A stretch of DNA of 64,000 bases from Comamonadaceae bacterium UBA4962 (GTDB lineage: Bacteria > Pseudomonadota > Gammaproteobacteria > Burkholderiales > Burkholderiaceae_C): NCBI GenBank assembly GCA_002397315.1, contig DHAE01000007.1:62001-126000 (forward strand), given 5' to 3'. Position numbers and translations under genes: made by a program. Positions 44,939 to 54,164 of this stretch are shown here, piece by piece (the first letter of the stretch is position 1; every line of letters starts with the position of its first letter). The notes under the pieces are model-generated. The model saw nothing but the letters and a program-made list of their open reading frames with translations. It was not told the origin of the DNA and did not search any database.

Positions 44939-45694
44939 ATGGCTTTCATCCGCTCCGTCCTCCACCTGCTCTGGATGGCCGTCACCGTGGTGCCCTACAC
45001 CCTCGCCATCCTCGTGGCCCGGCTGTTCGGCGCGCCCACGCGCGTGCGCTACCGCATCGCGCGCGCCTGGCTCAAGCTCAGCACCGACGCGGCCCGCCTG
45101 CTCCTGGGCATCCGCACCCGGATCACCGGCATGGAGCACCTGCCGCAGGACGCGGGTCAGGGCGTGGTGCTGCTGGTCAAGCACCAGTCCACCTACGAAA
45201 CCTTCCTGATGCCGGCGATCATGCCGCGCCCCCTGGCCTACGTGTTCAAGAAGGAACTGCTGCAGATCCCGTTCTTCGGCTGGTCCATCGGCAGCCTGGA
45301 CATGATCCACATCGACCGCAGCCAGCGGGCGCGCGCCTTCGTCAAGGTGCTGCAGCAGGGCCGGGAACTCCTGGCCCGGGGCACCTGGGTGATCATGTTC
45401 CCGGAGGGCACGCGCACGGCCCGCGGCGGCAAGGGCGACTACAAGAGCGGCGGCGCGCGGCTCGCCATCGAGGCCGGCGTGCCCGTGGTGCCGGTGGCCG
45501 TCACCTCCGCCAAGGTCTGGCCGCGCAAGGCCTTCGTCAAGCGGCCCGGCACGGTGGACGTCTCCATCGGCCGCGTGATTCCTTCCGCCGGGCGCACGCC
45601 CGACGACCTCATGGCCGAGGTCGAGGCCTGGATCGAGTCCGAGATGCGCCGCCTCGATCCCGAAGCCTACGGATCCCCCGGCACGGAGCCGTGA
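44939..45694 (+). CDS. plsC: 1-acyl-sn-glycerol-3-phosphate acyltransferase
   Basis: The 251-residue membrane enzyme makes phosphatidic acid. After one N-terminal membrane segment (LLWMAVTVVPYTLAILVARL) come the acyltransferase motifs: KHQSTYETF (His-x4-Glu in place of the usual His-x4-Asp), KELLQIPFFGW, MFPEGTRTARG and VPVVPVAVT. The Glu variant is common in betaproteobacterial relatives. The stop overlaps the next ATG by one base (TGATG), so it is coupled to the metallopeptidase gene. Confidence 0.93.
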   Translation: MAFIRSVLHLLWMAVTVVPYTLAILVARLFGAPTRVRYRIARAWLKLSTDAARLLLGIRTRITGMEHLPQDAGQGVVLLVKHQSTYETFLMPAIMPRPLAYVFKKELLQIPFFGWSIGSLDMIHIDRSQRARAFVKVLQQGRELLARGTWVIMFPEGTRTARGGKGDYKSGGARLAIEAGVPVVPVAVTSAKVWPRKAFVKRPGTVDVSIGRVIPSAGRTPDDLMAEVEAWIESEMRRLDPEAYGSPGTEP

Positions 45695-46638
45695 TGCAGC
45701 GGCTGGTGCAGCTCGCGCTGGACTTCTTCGGCGGCACGCCACCGGAGCCTGCAGGGCCCCGGGTGTCTTTCGATCCATCGGCGGCGACACCGCAAGGTGG
45801 ACCTGTTCCCGTGGTGCCCCGCGTGCGCGTTGCAGCGCCTGGCCAGGCTTCGCCACCGTCGCCGTCGGATGCACGCCCGGCACCCGTGGAATTCCGCCAT
45901 CCCGCCGCGAACCGCGAGGTGGTGCTGGGCGATGCGCTCGTCGCCTATGCGCTGCAGCGATCACGGCGCCGCACCATCGGCTTCACCGTCGGCCCCGACG
46001 GACTGGCGGTGCGCGCACCCGGCTGGGTGTCGATGGCGAACGTGGATGCCGCCGTGCGCGAGAAATCCGCGTGGATCCTGCGCAAGCTCGGAGAAGCGCG
46101 CGAGCGCCAGCGCCGGCAGGAAGACGCGCGGATCGACTGGAGCGACGGCGCCGTGCTGCCCTACCTGGGCGAGCCGCTCACCGTGGTGCTGGACCCGGCG
46201 CACGGCTTCCGCGGGCAGGGCGGGGCGCTGGTGCCGGGGCCGGACGGCGAGCGCCGCCTGCACGTCGGCCTGCCCCGTGCCGCCACCCCCACGCAGGTGC
46301 GGGATGCCGTGCAGGCGTGGCTCATGCGCGACGCGCGCCGGCATTTCACGGCCCGGCTGGACCATTTCGCGCCCCTGCTGGGCGTGCAGTGGCGCACGCT
46401 GCGGCTGTCGAGCGCCCAGACGCGCTGGGGCAGCGCCCGCGCCGACGGCTCCATCCGCCTCAACTGGCGCCTGCTGCACTACCGGCCGGCCGTCATCGAC
46501 TACGTGGTCGCGCACGAACTCTCGCACCTGCGCCACATGGACCACAGCCCGCGCTTCTGGGACACGGTGGCCACCGTCGTGCCGGACTATGCCGCGCTGC
46601 GCGACCGCCTGCGCGACGAACCGGCCCCCCGGTGGTGA
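45694..46638 (+). CDS. YgjP/DUF45-type zinc metallopeptidase
   Basis: The 314-residue protein ends in a metallopeptidase domain of the YgjP/SprT-like group: TRWGSARADGSIRLNWRLLH followed by the zinc site HELSHLRHMDHSPRFW (HExxH near 275, third His downstream). Upstream is the usual YgjP N-terminal half (VAYALQRSRRRTIGFTV, WILRKLGEARERQ). Residues 1-70 are a Pro/Ala-rich extension not seen in E. coli YgjP (about 167 residues). No signal peptide, so cytoplasmic. The physiological substrate is unknown. Coupled to plsC by TGATG. Confidence 0.88.
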   Translation: MQRLVQLALDFFGGTPPEPAGPRVSFDPSAATPQGGPVPVVPRVRVAAPGQASPPSPSDARPAPVEFRHPAANREVVLGDALVAYALQRSRRRTIGFTVGPDGLAVRAPGWVSMANVDAAVREKSAWILRKLGEARERQRRQEDARIDWSDGAVLPYLGEPLTVVLDPAHGFRGQGGALVPGPDGERRLHVGLPRAATPTQVRDAVQAWLMRDARRHFTARLDHFAPLLGVQWRTLRLSSAQTRWGSARADGSIRLNWRLLHYRPAVIDYVVAHELSHLRHMDHSPRFWDTVATVVPDYAALRDRLRDEPAPRW

Positions 46639-46696
46639 ACCTCCGGGAACAGGAAGGGCCTCGACCGGTCTGCTGGACTGGCACAGAATGCACGCC

Positions 46697-47134
46697 ATGA
46701 CTGCTTCGACTTCTTCCCCCACTTCTTCCGGTGCCATCCCTGCCGAGGGCTATGCCGGCGACGTGTCACCGCAGCTCGCCTGGGAATGGGTGCAGGGCGG
46801 CCGCGCCGTGCTCGTGGACGTGCGCACCGATGCCGAGCGCGACTGGGTGGGTTTCGTGCCCGGCGCCGTCGCCATTCCGTGGAAGACCTACCCGGGCATG
46901 GCCTTGAACCCGGAATTCGACGACGCCCTGCGCGCCGCCGTGCCCGAGGGCGGGCAGGCCGTGCTGCTGTGCCGCAGCGGGGTGCGCTCGGTGGCGGCGG
47001 CACGGCGCGCCACGGAGCTGGGCCTCACGGCCTACAACATCCTCGAAGGCTTCGAGGGCGATGCGGACGCCGACGGGCACCGCAACCGCACGGGCGGCTG
47101 GCGGTTCCGTGGGCTGCCCTGGCGGCAGGGCTGA
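46697..47134 (+). CDS. Rhodanese-like domain protein
   Basis: The 145-residue protein is one rhodanese domain: SPQLAWEWVQGGRAVLVDVR (about 24-43), ERDWVGFVPGAVAIPW and the active-site loop LLCRSGVRS with the persulfide-carrying Cys near 93. It ends with NILEGFEGDADADGHR and GWRFRGLPW, the typical C-terminus of stand-alone rhodaneses in this group. It would move sulfane sulfur to an unknown acceptor in the cytoplasm. ATG 46688, three codons upstream, is an alternative start; no strong ribosome site decides. Confidence 0.9.
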   Translation: MTASTSSPTSSGAIPAEGYAGDVSPQLAWEWVQGGRAVLVDVRTDAERDWVGFVPGAVAIPWKTYPGMALNPEFDDALRAAVPEGGQAVLLCRSGVRSVAAARRATELGLTAYNILEGFEGDADADGHRNRTGGWRFRGLPWRQG

Positions 47135-47250
47135 AGAAAGGCTCGCAGCCCCCTGGTCCCCGGCTGCGCGCTGCACCGGGCGCGCCGGGAAGCGAGGGGG
47201 GAGGGCGGGCGGGGCATGCCCGCCTTCCCGTCAGGCCCTGTGGGCCGCGT

Positions 47251-47763
47251 TCACAGCGGCGGAATGCGCAGCTTCTGCCCCGGATAGATCTTGTCCGGGT
47301 GCGTGAGCATGGGCTGGTTGGCCTCGAAGATGCGCGGGTACTTGTTGGCGTCGCCGTAGTACTTCTTGGCAATGGCCGAGAGCGTGTCGCCGCGCACCAC
47401 GTCGTGGTACTGCGCCTCGGGCTCGGCGTTCTGCACGGTCATCTGGTTGTCCACGCTCGTCACGCCCGAAACGTTGCCGCAGCACAGCGTGACCTTCTCC
47501 TTGGCGGCCTGGGACGGCGCCTCGCCCTGCACGGTCACCTTGCCCTCGGGGCCGGCGAAGGCCACCTTGACGTTGCTCACGCCGAGGTTCTGCGACGCGA
47601 TGTACGTCTCGATCGCCTTGCCGGCGGTGGCGTTGAGCTGGTCCTGGCTCGGTGCGGCAGGCGCTGCAGCGGCGGCGGCGGGCGCCGGTGCGGGCGCGGC
47701 GTGCGCGTCCTTGCCCCCGAACAGTTTTTCCCCGGCTTCCTTCACGAAGCTGAAAAGTCCCAT
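47251..47763 (-). CDS. kbp: BON-LysM protein (Kbp/YgaU family)
   Basis: The 170-residue protein begins [20 protein letters not shown], exactly the N-terminus of E. coli YgaU/Kbp, then an Ala/Pro linker (about 23-40), a BON domain (about 45-110, [18 protein letters not shown]) and a LysM domain (about 118-168, [20 protein letters not shown]). E. coli Kbp binds potassium ions in the cytoplasm; this follows from the family and is not shown here. No signal peptide. Two adjacent cysteines (TLCCGNV) replace the usual hydrophobic pair in the BON domain. Convergent with the rhodanese gene. Confidence 0.92.
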   Translation of the reverse strand: MGLFSFVKEAGEKLFGGKDAHAAPAPAPAAAAAAPAAPSQDQLNATAGKAIETYIASQNLGVSNVKVAFAGPEGKVTVQGEAPSQAAKEKVTLCCGNVSGVTSVDNQMTVQNAEPEAQYHDVVRGDTLSAIAKKYYGDANKYPRIFEANQPMLTHPDKIYPGQKLRIPPL

Positions 47764-47954
47764 GTGATGGCTCCTTGTTGTGGTGTGGAAAACGACCGGC
47801 CAGGGCCGGCGCGAACCACTGTAGCGCTTGCGCCCGCGCCTGCCATGTCGGACGGCGGCCCGAACGCCGCACCGCCGGTATGCCATGGCATGCCCTGTCT
47901 CCACGGCGTCCGGCGGGCACGGGCGGCGCTGTAAAACTCGTGATAATCCGTCGC

Positions 47955-48725
47955 ATGACTTTTCTGGCCATCGACGTCGGCAATACGCGCCTCAAGTGGG
48001 CGATGTACGACGCTCCCAAGCCAGGCGCCGCCGTCCTGGCCCATGGCGCCGAATTCCTCGACCACATCGAGCGCCTCGCGGACAGTGCCTGGGCCGGCCT
48101 GCCGGCGCCCACGCACATGCTGGGCTGCGTGGTGGCGGGCGATGCCGTGCGGCGGCGCGTGATGGAGCAGATGGAGTGGTGGGACGTGCCGGCCCACTGG
48201 GTCGTGCCTTCCACCCGCGAGGCCGGCCTCGTCAACGGCTACGACCACCCGACACGCCTGGGCTCCGACCGCTGGGTGGCGATGATCGGTGCGCGCCACC
48301 GGCTGCTGCGGCAGGGCGCCGCGCGCCCGCTGGTGGTGGTGATGGTCGGCACGGCGGTGACGGTGGAAGCCATCGATGCCGAAGGGCGCTTTTTGGGCGG
48401 CCTGATCCTGCCCGGGCACGGCATCATGCTGCGTGCGCTGGAATCGGGCACGGCGGGGCTGCACGTGCCCACCGGCGAAGTCACGCCCTTTCCCACCAAC
48501 ACCAGCGACGCGCTCACGAGCGGCGGCACCTATGCCATCGCCGGCGCCGTCGAACGCATGGTGCAGCACGTGGCCCAGCACTGCGGCGAAGAGCCCGCCT
48601 GCATGATGACCGGCGGCGCGGGCTGGAAGATGGCGCCCAGCATGACGCGCCCGTTCGACCTCATCGAGAACCTGATCTTCGAAGGCCTGCTCGCCATCGC
48701 CGAGGAACGCTTCGGCGGCCGCTGA
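47955..48725 (+). CDS. coaX: Type III pantothenate kinase
   Basis: The 256-residue enzyme phosphorylates pantothenate, the first step to coenzyme A. It shows the ASKHA-type phosphate loop [12 protein letters not shown] (6-17), [11 protein letters not shown], the GTAVTVEAI phosphate-binding strand near 118 and [16 protein letters not shown]. The length and motifs match proteobacterial CoaX, including the shorter N-terminus. TGATAAT ends 7 bases before ATG 47955, which suggests a leaderless or nearly leaderless message. birA, a frequent neighbour, is not here. Confidence 0.95.
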   Translation: MTFLAIDVGNTRLKWAMYDAPKPGAAVLAHGAEFLDHIERLADSAWAGLPAPTHMLGCVVAGDAVRRRVMEQMEWWDVPAHWVVPSTREAGLVNGYDHPTRLGSDRWVAMIGARHRLLRQGAARPLVVVMVGTAVTVEAIDAEGRFLGGLILPGHGIMLRALESGTAGLHVPTGEVTPFPTNTSDALTSGGTYAIAGAVERMVQHVAQHCGEEPACMMTGGAGWKMAPSMTRPFDLIENLIFEGLLAIAEERFGGR

Positions 48726-48761
48726 AAGACCGGCCGCGGCCCGCCGACGTCGCGTGGTGGC

Positions 48762-49556
48762 CTAGCCTGCGTCGAGTTCCATGCGCGCCAGCTCCACGGC
48801 CAGGTGCTCCGCCGCATCCGCCGCGTCGGCCCGCGCGGCCTCTTCGTAGAGTTCGGTGGCGCGCGCGGCATGCGTGGCGCCGCCCAGCATGAGCAGCGCG
48901 TTGGCATGCTCGATGCGGCCGATCACGGAATGCGGATGCAACGCGAACGATTCGTCGAAGAGCCGCAGGCTGTCCTCGCGGCGCGCGCCGTGGGTGATGC
49001 TGCCCACCATCTCCCCCACCTTGTCGATCACCTCGGCATGGAACACCGCCAGCGCCAGGCGCGCATCGGCATGCCGTGGGCTCAGGGCGATGGTGCGGTC
49101 CAGCCCTGCACGTATCTGGCCCGTGAGACCCTGCGCGAGCGCCCGGGCCACGCTGATGCCCTGGGCGTAGCGCCCGAGCGCATAGGCATGCCAGAACCAC
49201 GCGTTCGGATTGTCCGGTTCGGCGGCCGCCTGCCCGCGGGCGCGCTCGGCCGCCTGGCGGAAGAACTCCAGCCGCCGGGCCTCGCTCGGCTCCAGATAGG
49301 TCGCGTAGACGATCGTCGCCTTGTTCGCCGCCGTGACGCCCGCACCGCCGGCCGCGATGCCGGCGCACGCCGCCTCTTCGAAACGGCCGCTGTGGAACAG
49401 GGCCCAGGCCTCCAGCACGGCGGAGTCCTGGGGCAAGGGCTCCGCATCGCCCTGGTGCAGGCGCTCCCAGCGGCGCGCCACGTCGCCGGCCGTGAAGGCG
49501 TAGTCGCGAGCGTAGGGAAAAGGCGTCCAGGAGTCCATGGCGTGCGTATTTTTCAT
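48762..49556 (-). CDS. TPR-like helical-repeat protein of unknown function
   Basis: I do not recognise a named family for this 264-residue protein. It is almost all helix, with TPR-like spacing: [20 protein letters not shown] (about 45-65), [23 protein letters not shown] (split here by the limit of the family pattern N-W-x2-A-x3-G), [20 protein letters not shown] and [20 protein letters not shown]. No signal peptide. ATG 49538 six codons in is an alternative. It starts 30 bases after the TetR gene on the same strand, so the two are probably cotranscribed. Confidence 0.7.
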   Translation of the reverse strand: MKNTHAMDSWTPFPYARDYAFTAGDVARRWERLHQGDAEPLPQDSAVLEAWALFHSGRFEEAACAGIAAGGAGVTAANKATIVYATYLEPSEARRLEFFRQAAERARGQAAAEPDNPNAWFWHAYALGRYAQGISVARALAQGLTGQIRAGLDRTIALSPRHADARLALAVFHAEVIDKVGEMVGSITHGARREDSLRLFDESFALHPHSVIGRIEHANALLMLGGATHAARATELYEEAARADAADAAEHLAVELARMELDAG

Positions 49557-49586
49557 GCGGCGTCGGTGTTCATGCAGCGTGGATGG

Positions 49587-50252
49587 TCATGCGGTGTCGG
49601 CCGGGGCGTGGTGTTCGCCCAGCACCTGCAGCTGGGCGCGCTGGTCGCCGGACAGGTAGGGATGCAGCAGGCCCAGCACCTGCTGCACGCCGCGCTGCAG
49701 CGCGGCCTGGGCGTTGCCGGGCTCCAGGGCATGCCGCGGGTCGCGCACGTACTCGAAGCTCAGCCAGTACGTCACCGCCATCATGCAATGCTCGGCCACC
49801 GTGGGAAGGTCGCCCGCGGGGATGCGCAACGCGCCCGAGCGCTCCATGCCGCCCAGCATCGTGCGCACGGCCCGGGATTTGCGGGCCAGCAGCGGGCCGA
49901 AATGCGTCTCCACATGCCGGTTGCGCGACAGCAGGTCGTTCAGGTCGCGGTAGAGGAACCGGTGGTGCCAGATGCATCCCAGCACCGAATGCAGCAGCGC
50001 CCATGCGTCGTCCACGTCGCGCACGTCCACGGCCGCGTCCAGCAGCCCGGACATCTCGGCCTCGTAGCGTGCGTAGAGCGCGGTGACGAGCTCGTCCTTG
50101 GCGGGATAGTGGTAGTAGAGGTTGCCGGGGCTGATGCGCAGCTCTGCCGAGATGGCCGTGGTCGACACATTGGGCTCGCCGAAGCGGTTGAACAGCTCCA
50201 GCGTCGTCTCCAGGATGCGCTCGGCTGTGCGGCGCGGCGCCTTCTTTGCCAT
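49587..50252 (-). CDS. TetR-family transcriptional regulator
   Basis: The 221-residue repressor has a TetR helix-turn-helix at about 8-55 ([41 protein letters not shown]), with the recognition helix [18 protein letters not shown], and a C-terminal ligand domain with an aromatic [13 protein letters not shown] segment. That segment resembles a subgroup of TetR proteins in beta- and gammaproteobacteria whose targets are fatty acid or polyester metabolism; I cannot be more precise. First gene of a probable pair with the TPR-like gene. Ligand and target unknown. Confidence 0.88.
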   Translation of the reverse strand: MAKKAPRRTAERILETTLELFNRFGEPNVSTTAISAELRISPGNLYYHYPAKDELVTALYARYEAEMSGLLDAAVDVRDVDDAWALLHSVLGCIWHHRFLYRDLNDLLSRNRHVETHFGPLLARKSRAVRTMLGGMERSGALRIPAGDLPTVAEHCMMAVTYWLSFEYVRDPRHALEPGNAQAALQRGVQQVLGLLHPYLSGDQRAQLQVLGEHHAPADTA

Positions 50253-50555
50253 CTCTGCCTCCCTTGTCTCGTGGGCGGGATCGTTTGTTATCGCTCCGGG
50301 ATGCCTGCTTGCCATGGCTCCGGTCGCTGCGGGTTCCCCACTCCGACGGTCCACTCTAACCTGCCGCCGCCGCGGCGGCTTTTTGCAGTGCACCATGCGG
50401 GGTCTTCGCGCGGTGGGCAACGCGGCCCGAGAAAGGGCATTTGCAGCGTGACGCCTCGCTGGCCCCGGCTCGGCCTTACGCTTGGTGACGAAGGCCGGTG
50501 GCCCGATGGGATAATCCCGCGCTTCGCCGCAAGGCGTCTTTTCGAAATCGATCCC
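50253..50555. promoter_or_regulatory. Divergent intergenic region tetR / rfb operon
   Basis: These 303 bases hold no gene I accept. GATAAT at 50510-50515 is a candidate -10 for the rfb operon, about 40 bases before the rfbB ATG; TTGGTG at 50482-50487 is too far upstream (22 bases) to be a good -35. I found no clear TetR-type palindrome with long arms. Confidence 0.4.
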
Positions 50556-51638
50556 ATGATTCTGGTCACCGGCGGCGCGGGCTTCATCGGCGCCAACTTC
50601 GTCCTCGACTGGCTGGTTGGCTGCGACGAGCCCGTCATCAACCTCGACAAGCTCACCTACGCGGGCAACCTGCAGAATCTCGCGTCCCTGCAGGGCGATG
50701 CGCGCCACGTCTTCGTGCAGGGCGACATCGGCGACCGGGTCCTCGTCGAGCGCCTGCTGGCGGAGCACCGTCCCCGTGCCGTCGTGAACTTCGCGGCCGA
50801 ATCGCACGTGGACCGCTCCATCCACGGACCCGAAGATTTCATCCAGACCAACGTGGTGGGCACCTTCCGCCTGCTCGAGGCCGTGCGGCAGCACTGGCAG
50901 TCGCTGCCCGAGGGCGAGCGCGCCGGATTCCGCTTCCTGCACGTCTCCACCGACGAGGTCTACGGAACGCTCGGCGCCCAGGATCCGGCCTTCGCCGAAA
51001 CCCATGCGTTCGAACCCAACAGCCCGTATTCCGCCAGCAAGGCCGCGAGCGACCACCTCGTGCGCGCCTGGCACCACACGTACGGCCTGCCGGTGCTCAC
51101 CACCAACTGCAGCAACAACTACGGGCCGTTCCACTTCCCCGAGAAGCTCATCCCCCTGATGATCGTGAACGCGCTGGCCGGCAAACCGCTGCCCGTCTAC
51201 GGCGACGGCATGCAGATCCGCGACTGGCTCTACGTGCGCGACCACTGCAGCGCGATCCGGCGCGTGCTGGAGGCCGGCCGGCCCGGCGAGACCTACAACG
51301 TGGGCGGCTGGAACGAGAAGCCCAACATCGAGATCGTGCAGACCATCTGCGCCCTGCTGGACGAGATGCGCCCGCGCGCGGACGGCCAGCGGTACGCCGC
51401 CCAGATCGCCTACGTGCAGGACCGCCCGGGCCACGACCGCCGCTATGCGATCGACGCGCGCAAGATCGAGCGCGAACTCGGCTGGAAACCCGCGGAAACC
51501 TTCGAGACCGGCATCCGCAAGACGGTGGAGTGGTACCTCGCCCACGGCGACTGGGTCGATGGGGTGACCAGTGGTGCCTACCGCGACTGGATCGACCGCC
51601 AGTACCGCACGCCCGCCGCGGAGGCCACCGCCGCATGA
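50556..51638 (+). CDS. rfbB: dTDP-glucose 4,6-dehydratase
   Basis: The 360-residue short-chain dehydrogenase does the second step of dTDP-L-rhamnose synthesis. It has the NAD loop [12 protein letters not shown] at 5-16, the STDEVYG active-site segment near 135 (Thr, Asp, Glu), the YSASKAASD Tyr-Lys pair near 168, [14 protein letters not shown] and [10 protein letters not shown]. Length matches RfbB/RmlB. First gene of rfbBDAC; the start overlaps nothing, and its stop overlaps rfbD by 4 bases. Confidence 0.97.
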   Translation: MILVTGGAGFIGANFVLDWLVGCDEPVINLDKLTYAGNLQNLASLQGDARHVFVQGDIGDRVLVERLLAEHRPRAVVNFAAESHVDRSIHGPEDFIQTNVVGTFRLLEAVRQHWQSLPEGERAGFRFLHVSTDEVYGTLGAQDPAFAETHAFEPNSPYSASKAASDHLVRAWHHTYGLPVLTTNCSNNYGPFHFPEKLIPLMIVNALAGKPLPVYGDGMQIRDWLYVRDHCSAIRRVLEAGRPGETYNVGGWNEKPNIEIVQTICALLDEMRPRADGQRYAAQIAYVQDRPGHDRRYAIDARKIERELGWKPAETFETGIRKTVEWYLAHGDWVDGVTSGAYRDWIDRQYRTPAAEATAA

Positions 51639-52525
51639 ACATCCTTCTCTTCGGCAAGGGCGGGCAGGTCGGCTGGGAACTGCAGCGCAGCCTCTCCGTG
51701 CTGGGCGCGGTCACGGCCCTGGATTTCGACAGCACGGAACACTGCGGGGACTTCTCCCGGCCCGAATCCGTCGCGGAGACCGTGCGCGCGCTGCGGCCCG
51801 ACGTCATCGTGAATGCCGCCGCCCACACCGCGGTGGACAAGGCCGAGAGCGAACCGGAACTCGCCCGCACCCTCAACGCCACCACGCCGGGCCTGCTGGC
51901 CGAAGAGGCCGCCCGCCTGGGGGGCCTGCTGGTGCACTACAGCACCGATTACGTGTTCGACGGCAGCGGCACGCGCCCCTGGGCCGAAGCCGATGTGCCG
52001 GCACCCCTGTCGGTCTACGGCCGCACCAAGCTCGAAGGCGAGCAGCGCATCCAGGCGAGCGGCGCCCGCCACCTCATCCTGCGCACCAGCTGGGTGTACG
52101 CCGCGCGCGGCGGCAATTTCGCCAAGACCATGCTGCGCCTCGCGCAGGAACGCGATCGCCTGACCGTGATCGACGACCAGTGGGGCGCCCCGACGGGTGC
52201 CGACCTGCTGGCGGACGCCACCGCACATGCGATCCGCCAGCTGCAGCAGCGGCCCGAAGACGCCGGCCTCTACCACCTCGTGGCTGCCGGCGAAACGAAC
52301 TGGCACGCCTATGCCCGCTACGTGATCGAGCAGGCGCAACGCATCCGGCCCGAACTGAAGATCACCGCGCGCGATGTGGCGGCGGTGCCGACCAGCGCCT
52401 TCCCCACGCCCGCCGTGCGGCCGCACAACTCCCGGCTCGACACCCGCCGGTTCCAGGACACCTTCGGCCTCGTAATGCCGCACTGGCAGGCCGGCATCGC
52501 CCGCATGCTCGCGGAAATCCTCTGA
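51635..52525 (+). CDS. rfbD: dTDP-4-dehydrorhamnose reductase
   Basis: The 296-residue enzyme does the last step to dTDP-L-rhamnose. [14 protein letters not shown] is the cofactor loop, [12 protein letters not shown] and [11 protein letters not shown] follow, and the catalytic Tyr-x3-Lys is YGRTKLEGE near 130. [17 protein letters not shown] is a family hallmark. ATGA overlap with rfbB implies coupled translation. Confidence 0.97.
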   Translation: MNILLFGKGGQVGWELQRSLSVLGAVTALDFDSTEHCGDFSRPESVAETVRALRPDVIVNAAAHTAVDKAESEPELARTLNATTPGLLAEEAARLGGLLVHYSTDYVFDGSGTRPWAEADVPAPLSVYGRTKLEGEQRIQASGARHLILRTSWVYAARGGNFAKTMLRLAQERDRLTVIDDQWGAPTGADLLADATAHAIRQLQQRPEDAGLYHLVAAGETNWHAYARYVIEQAQRIRPELKITARDVAAVPTSAFPTPAVRPHNSRLDTRRFQDTFGLVMPHWQAGIARMLAEIL

Positions 52526-52550
52526 GACGTTCATTCATCCGCACAGCACC

Positions 52551-53426
52551 ATGACCGCACGCAAGGGCATCATCCTCGCCGGAGGTTCGGGCACGCGCCT
52601 GCACCCGGCCACGCTCGCCATCAGCAAGCAATTGCTGCCGGTGTACGACAAGCCGATGATCTACTACCCGCTGAGCACCCTGATGCTCGCCGGCATCCGC
52701 GACATCCTCGTCATCAGCACCCCGCAGGACACGCCGCGCTTCGAGCAGCTGCTGGGCGACGGCAGCCAGTGGGGCATCCGCCTGAGTTACGCCGTGCAGC
52801 CCAGTCCCGACGGCCTGGCGCAGGCCTTCCTCATCGGCGAGAAGTTCCTGGACGGCAGCCCGAGCGCACTGGTGCTGGGCGACAACATCTTCCACGGCCA
52901 CGATTTCGAGGACCTGCTGCGCAGCGCCATGGCGCGCGAGGAGGGTGCGAGCGTCTTCGCCTACCACGTGCACGATCCCGAGCGCTACGGCGTGGCCGAG
53001 TTCGACCAGCGCGGCAAGGTGCTGTCCATCGAGGAAAAGCCCAAGGCGCCCAAATCCAGCTATGCCGTCACGGGCCTGTATTTCTACGACCGGCACGTGG
53101 TCGAGCGTGCCGCGGGCCTGAAGCCCTCCGCGCGCGGCGAACTGGAGATCACCGACCTCAACCGCGCCTACCTCGAGCGCGACGCGCTGCACGTCGAGAT
53201 CATGGGGCGCGGCTACGCCTGGCTCGATACCGGCACCCATGAAAGCCTGCTCGAAGCCGGTCAGTTCATCGCCACGCTGGAGCACCGCCAGGGGCTCAAG
53301 ATCGCCTGCCCGGAAGAGATCGCCTGGCGGCACGGGCTCATCGACGACGAGCAGCTGAGGCGCCTCGCCACGCCGCTGGCCAAGAGCGGCTACGGCGCCT
53401 ACCTGCTCCGACTGCTGGGCGGCTGA
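52551..53426 (+). CDS. rfbA: Glucose-1-phosphate thymidylyltransferase
   Basis: The 291-residue nucleotidyltransferase makes dTDP-glucose, the first step of the pathway. It begins with the signature [20 protein letters not shown] near residues 9-28 and [17 protein letters not shown], then VLGDNIFHG with the metal-binding Asp and [35 protein letters not shown] is the C-terminal family motif. It lies 25 bases after rfbD. Confidence 0.98.
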   Translation: MTARKGIILAGGSGTRLHPATLAISKQLLPVYDKPMIYYPLSTLMLAGIRDILVISTPQDTPRFEQLLGDGSQWGIRLSYAVQPSPDGLAQAFLIGEKFLDGSPSALVLGDNIFHGHDFEDLLRSAMAREEGASVFAYHVHDPERYGVAEFDQRGKVLSIEEKPKAPKSSYAVTGLYFYDRHVVERAAGLKPSARGELEITDLNRAYLERDALHVEIMGRGYAWLDTGTHESLLEAGQFIATLEHRQGLKIACPEEIAWRHGLIDDEQLRRLATPLAKSGYGAYLLRLLGG

Positions 53427-53462
53427 GCCACGCCGTCTGCCCACCTCGCGACCCACCGCACC

Positions 53463-54008
53463 ATGAACGCCATCCCCACCCGCATCCCCGACGTCGTCCT
53501 CATCGAACCCAAGGTCTTCGGCGACGCCCGCGGCTTCTTCTTCGAGAGCTTCAACCAGCGCGCCTTCGAGGAAGCCACCGGCAGCCGCCACGCGTTCGTG
53601 CAGGACAACCACAGCCGCAGCGCGCGCGGCGTGCTGCGCGGCCTGCATTACCAGATCCGCCAGCCGCAGGGCAAACTCGTGCGCGTCGTGCGAGGCACCG
53701 TCTTCGACGTCGCGGTGGACCTGCGCCGCAGCTCTCCCACCTTCGGCCAGTGGGTGGGCGAGGAACTGAGCGAGGACAACCAGCGCCAGCTATGGGTGCC
53801 CCCGGGCTTCGGCCACGGCTTCGTCGTGCTCAGCGAGAGCGCCGACTTCCTCTACAAGACCACCGACTACTACGCGCCCGAGCACGAGCGCTGCATCGCC
53901 TGGAACGATCCCGACCTCGCCATCGACTGGCGTCTCGGCGGCGAGCCCAGCCTGTCCGCGAAGGACAGGCAGGGTGCAGCGCTGCGCGAGGCCGAAGTGT
54001 TCGCCTGA
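53463..54008 (+). CDS. rfbC: dTDP-4-dehydrorhamnose 3,5-epimerase
   Basis: The 181-residue cupin-fold epimerase does the third step. The catalytic His is in LRGLHYQIRQPQGKLVRV, and the Tyr in ADFLYKTTDYYAPEHER; FFFESFNQ and WVPPGFGHGFVVLSE are family segments. It is the last gene of rfbBDAC, 36 bases after rfbA. No rhamnosyltransferase follows; the next gene begins the type II secretion operon. Confidence 0.97.
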   Translation: MNAIPTRIPDVVLIEPKVFGDARGFFFESFNQRAFEEATGSRHAFVQDNHSRSARGVLRGLHYQIRQPQGKLVRVVRGTVFDVAVDLRRSSPTFGQWVGEELSEDNQRQLWVPPGFGHGFVVLSESADFLYKTTDYYAPEHERCIAWNDPDLAIDWRLGGEPSLSAKDRQGAALREAEVFA

Positions 54009-54164
54009 GCCCGAGCGCCCGCTTTCGGCCTCCGCCTCCCACCCGCTGCTACACCGAATGCCGGGGCCGCCGGGCCGCCAACCGGCCGGCTACACTTGGC
54101 GCCTTCATGCCCCCGGGAGCCGGCCTTGCCCGCCTGCCCGCGAGCAGGGCCTTCCAGCACCTCC

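Noticed and set aside
45160..45240. PlsC with a damaged HX4D motif
   Set aside because: The His-x4-Glu form (HQSTYE) is, as I recall, normal in betaproteobacterial PlsC and the other motifs are intact.
46676..46692. Sigma-54 type promoter TGGCAC...GC before the rhodanese gene
   Set aside because: The spacing between the GG and GC elements is 8 and not 10 bases.
48804..50555. Long upstream extension of the rfbB frame
   Set aside because: It runs antisense through the TPR-like and TetR genes; RfbB homology begins exactly at ATG 50556.
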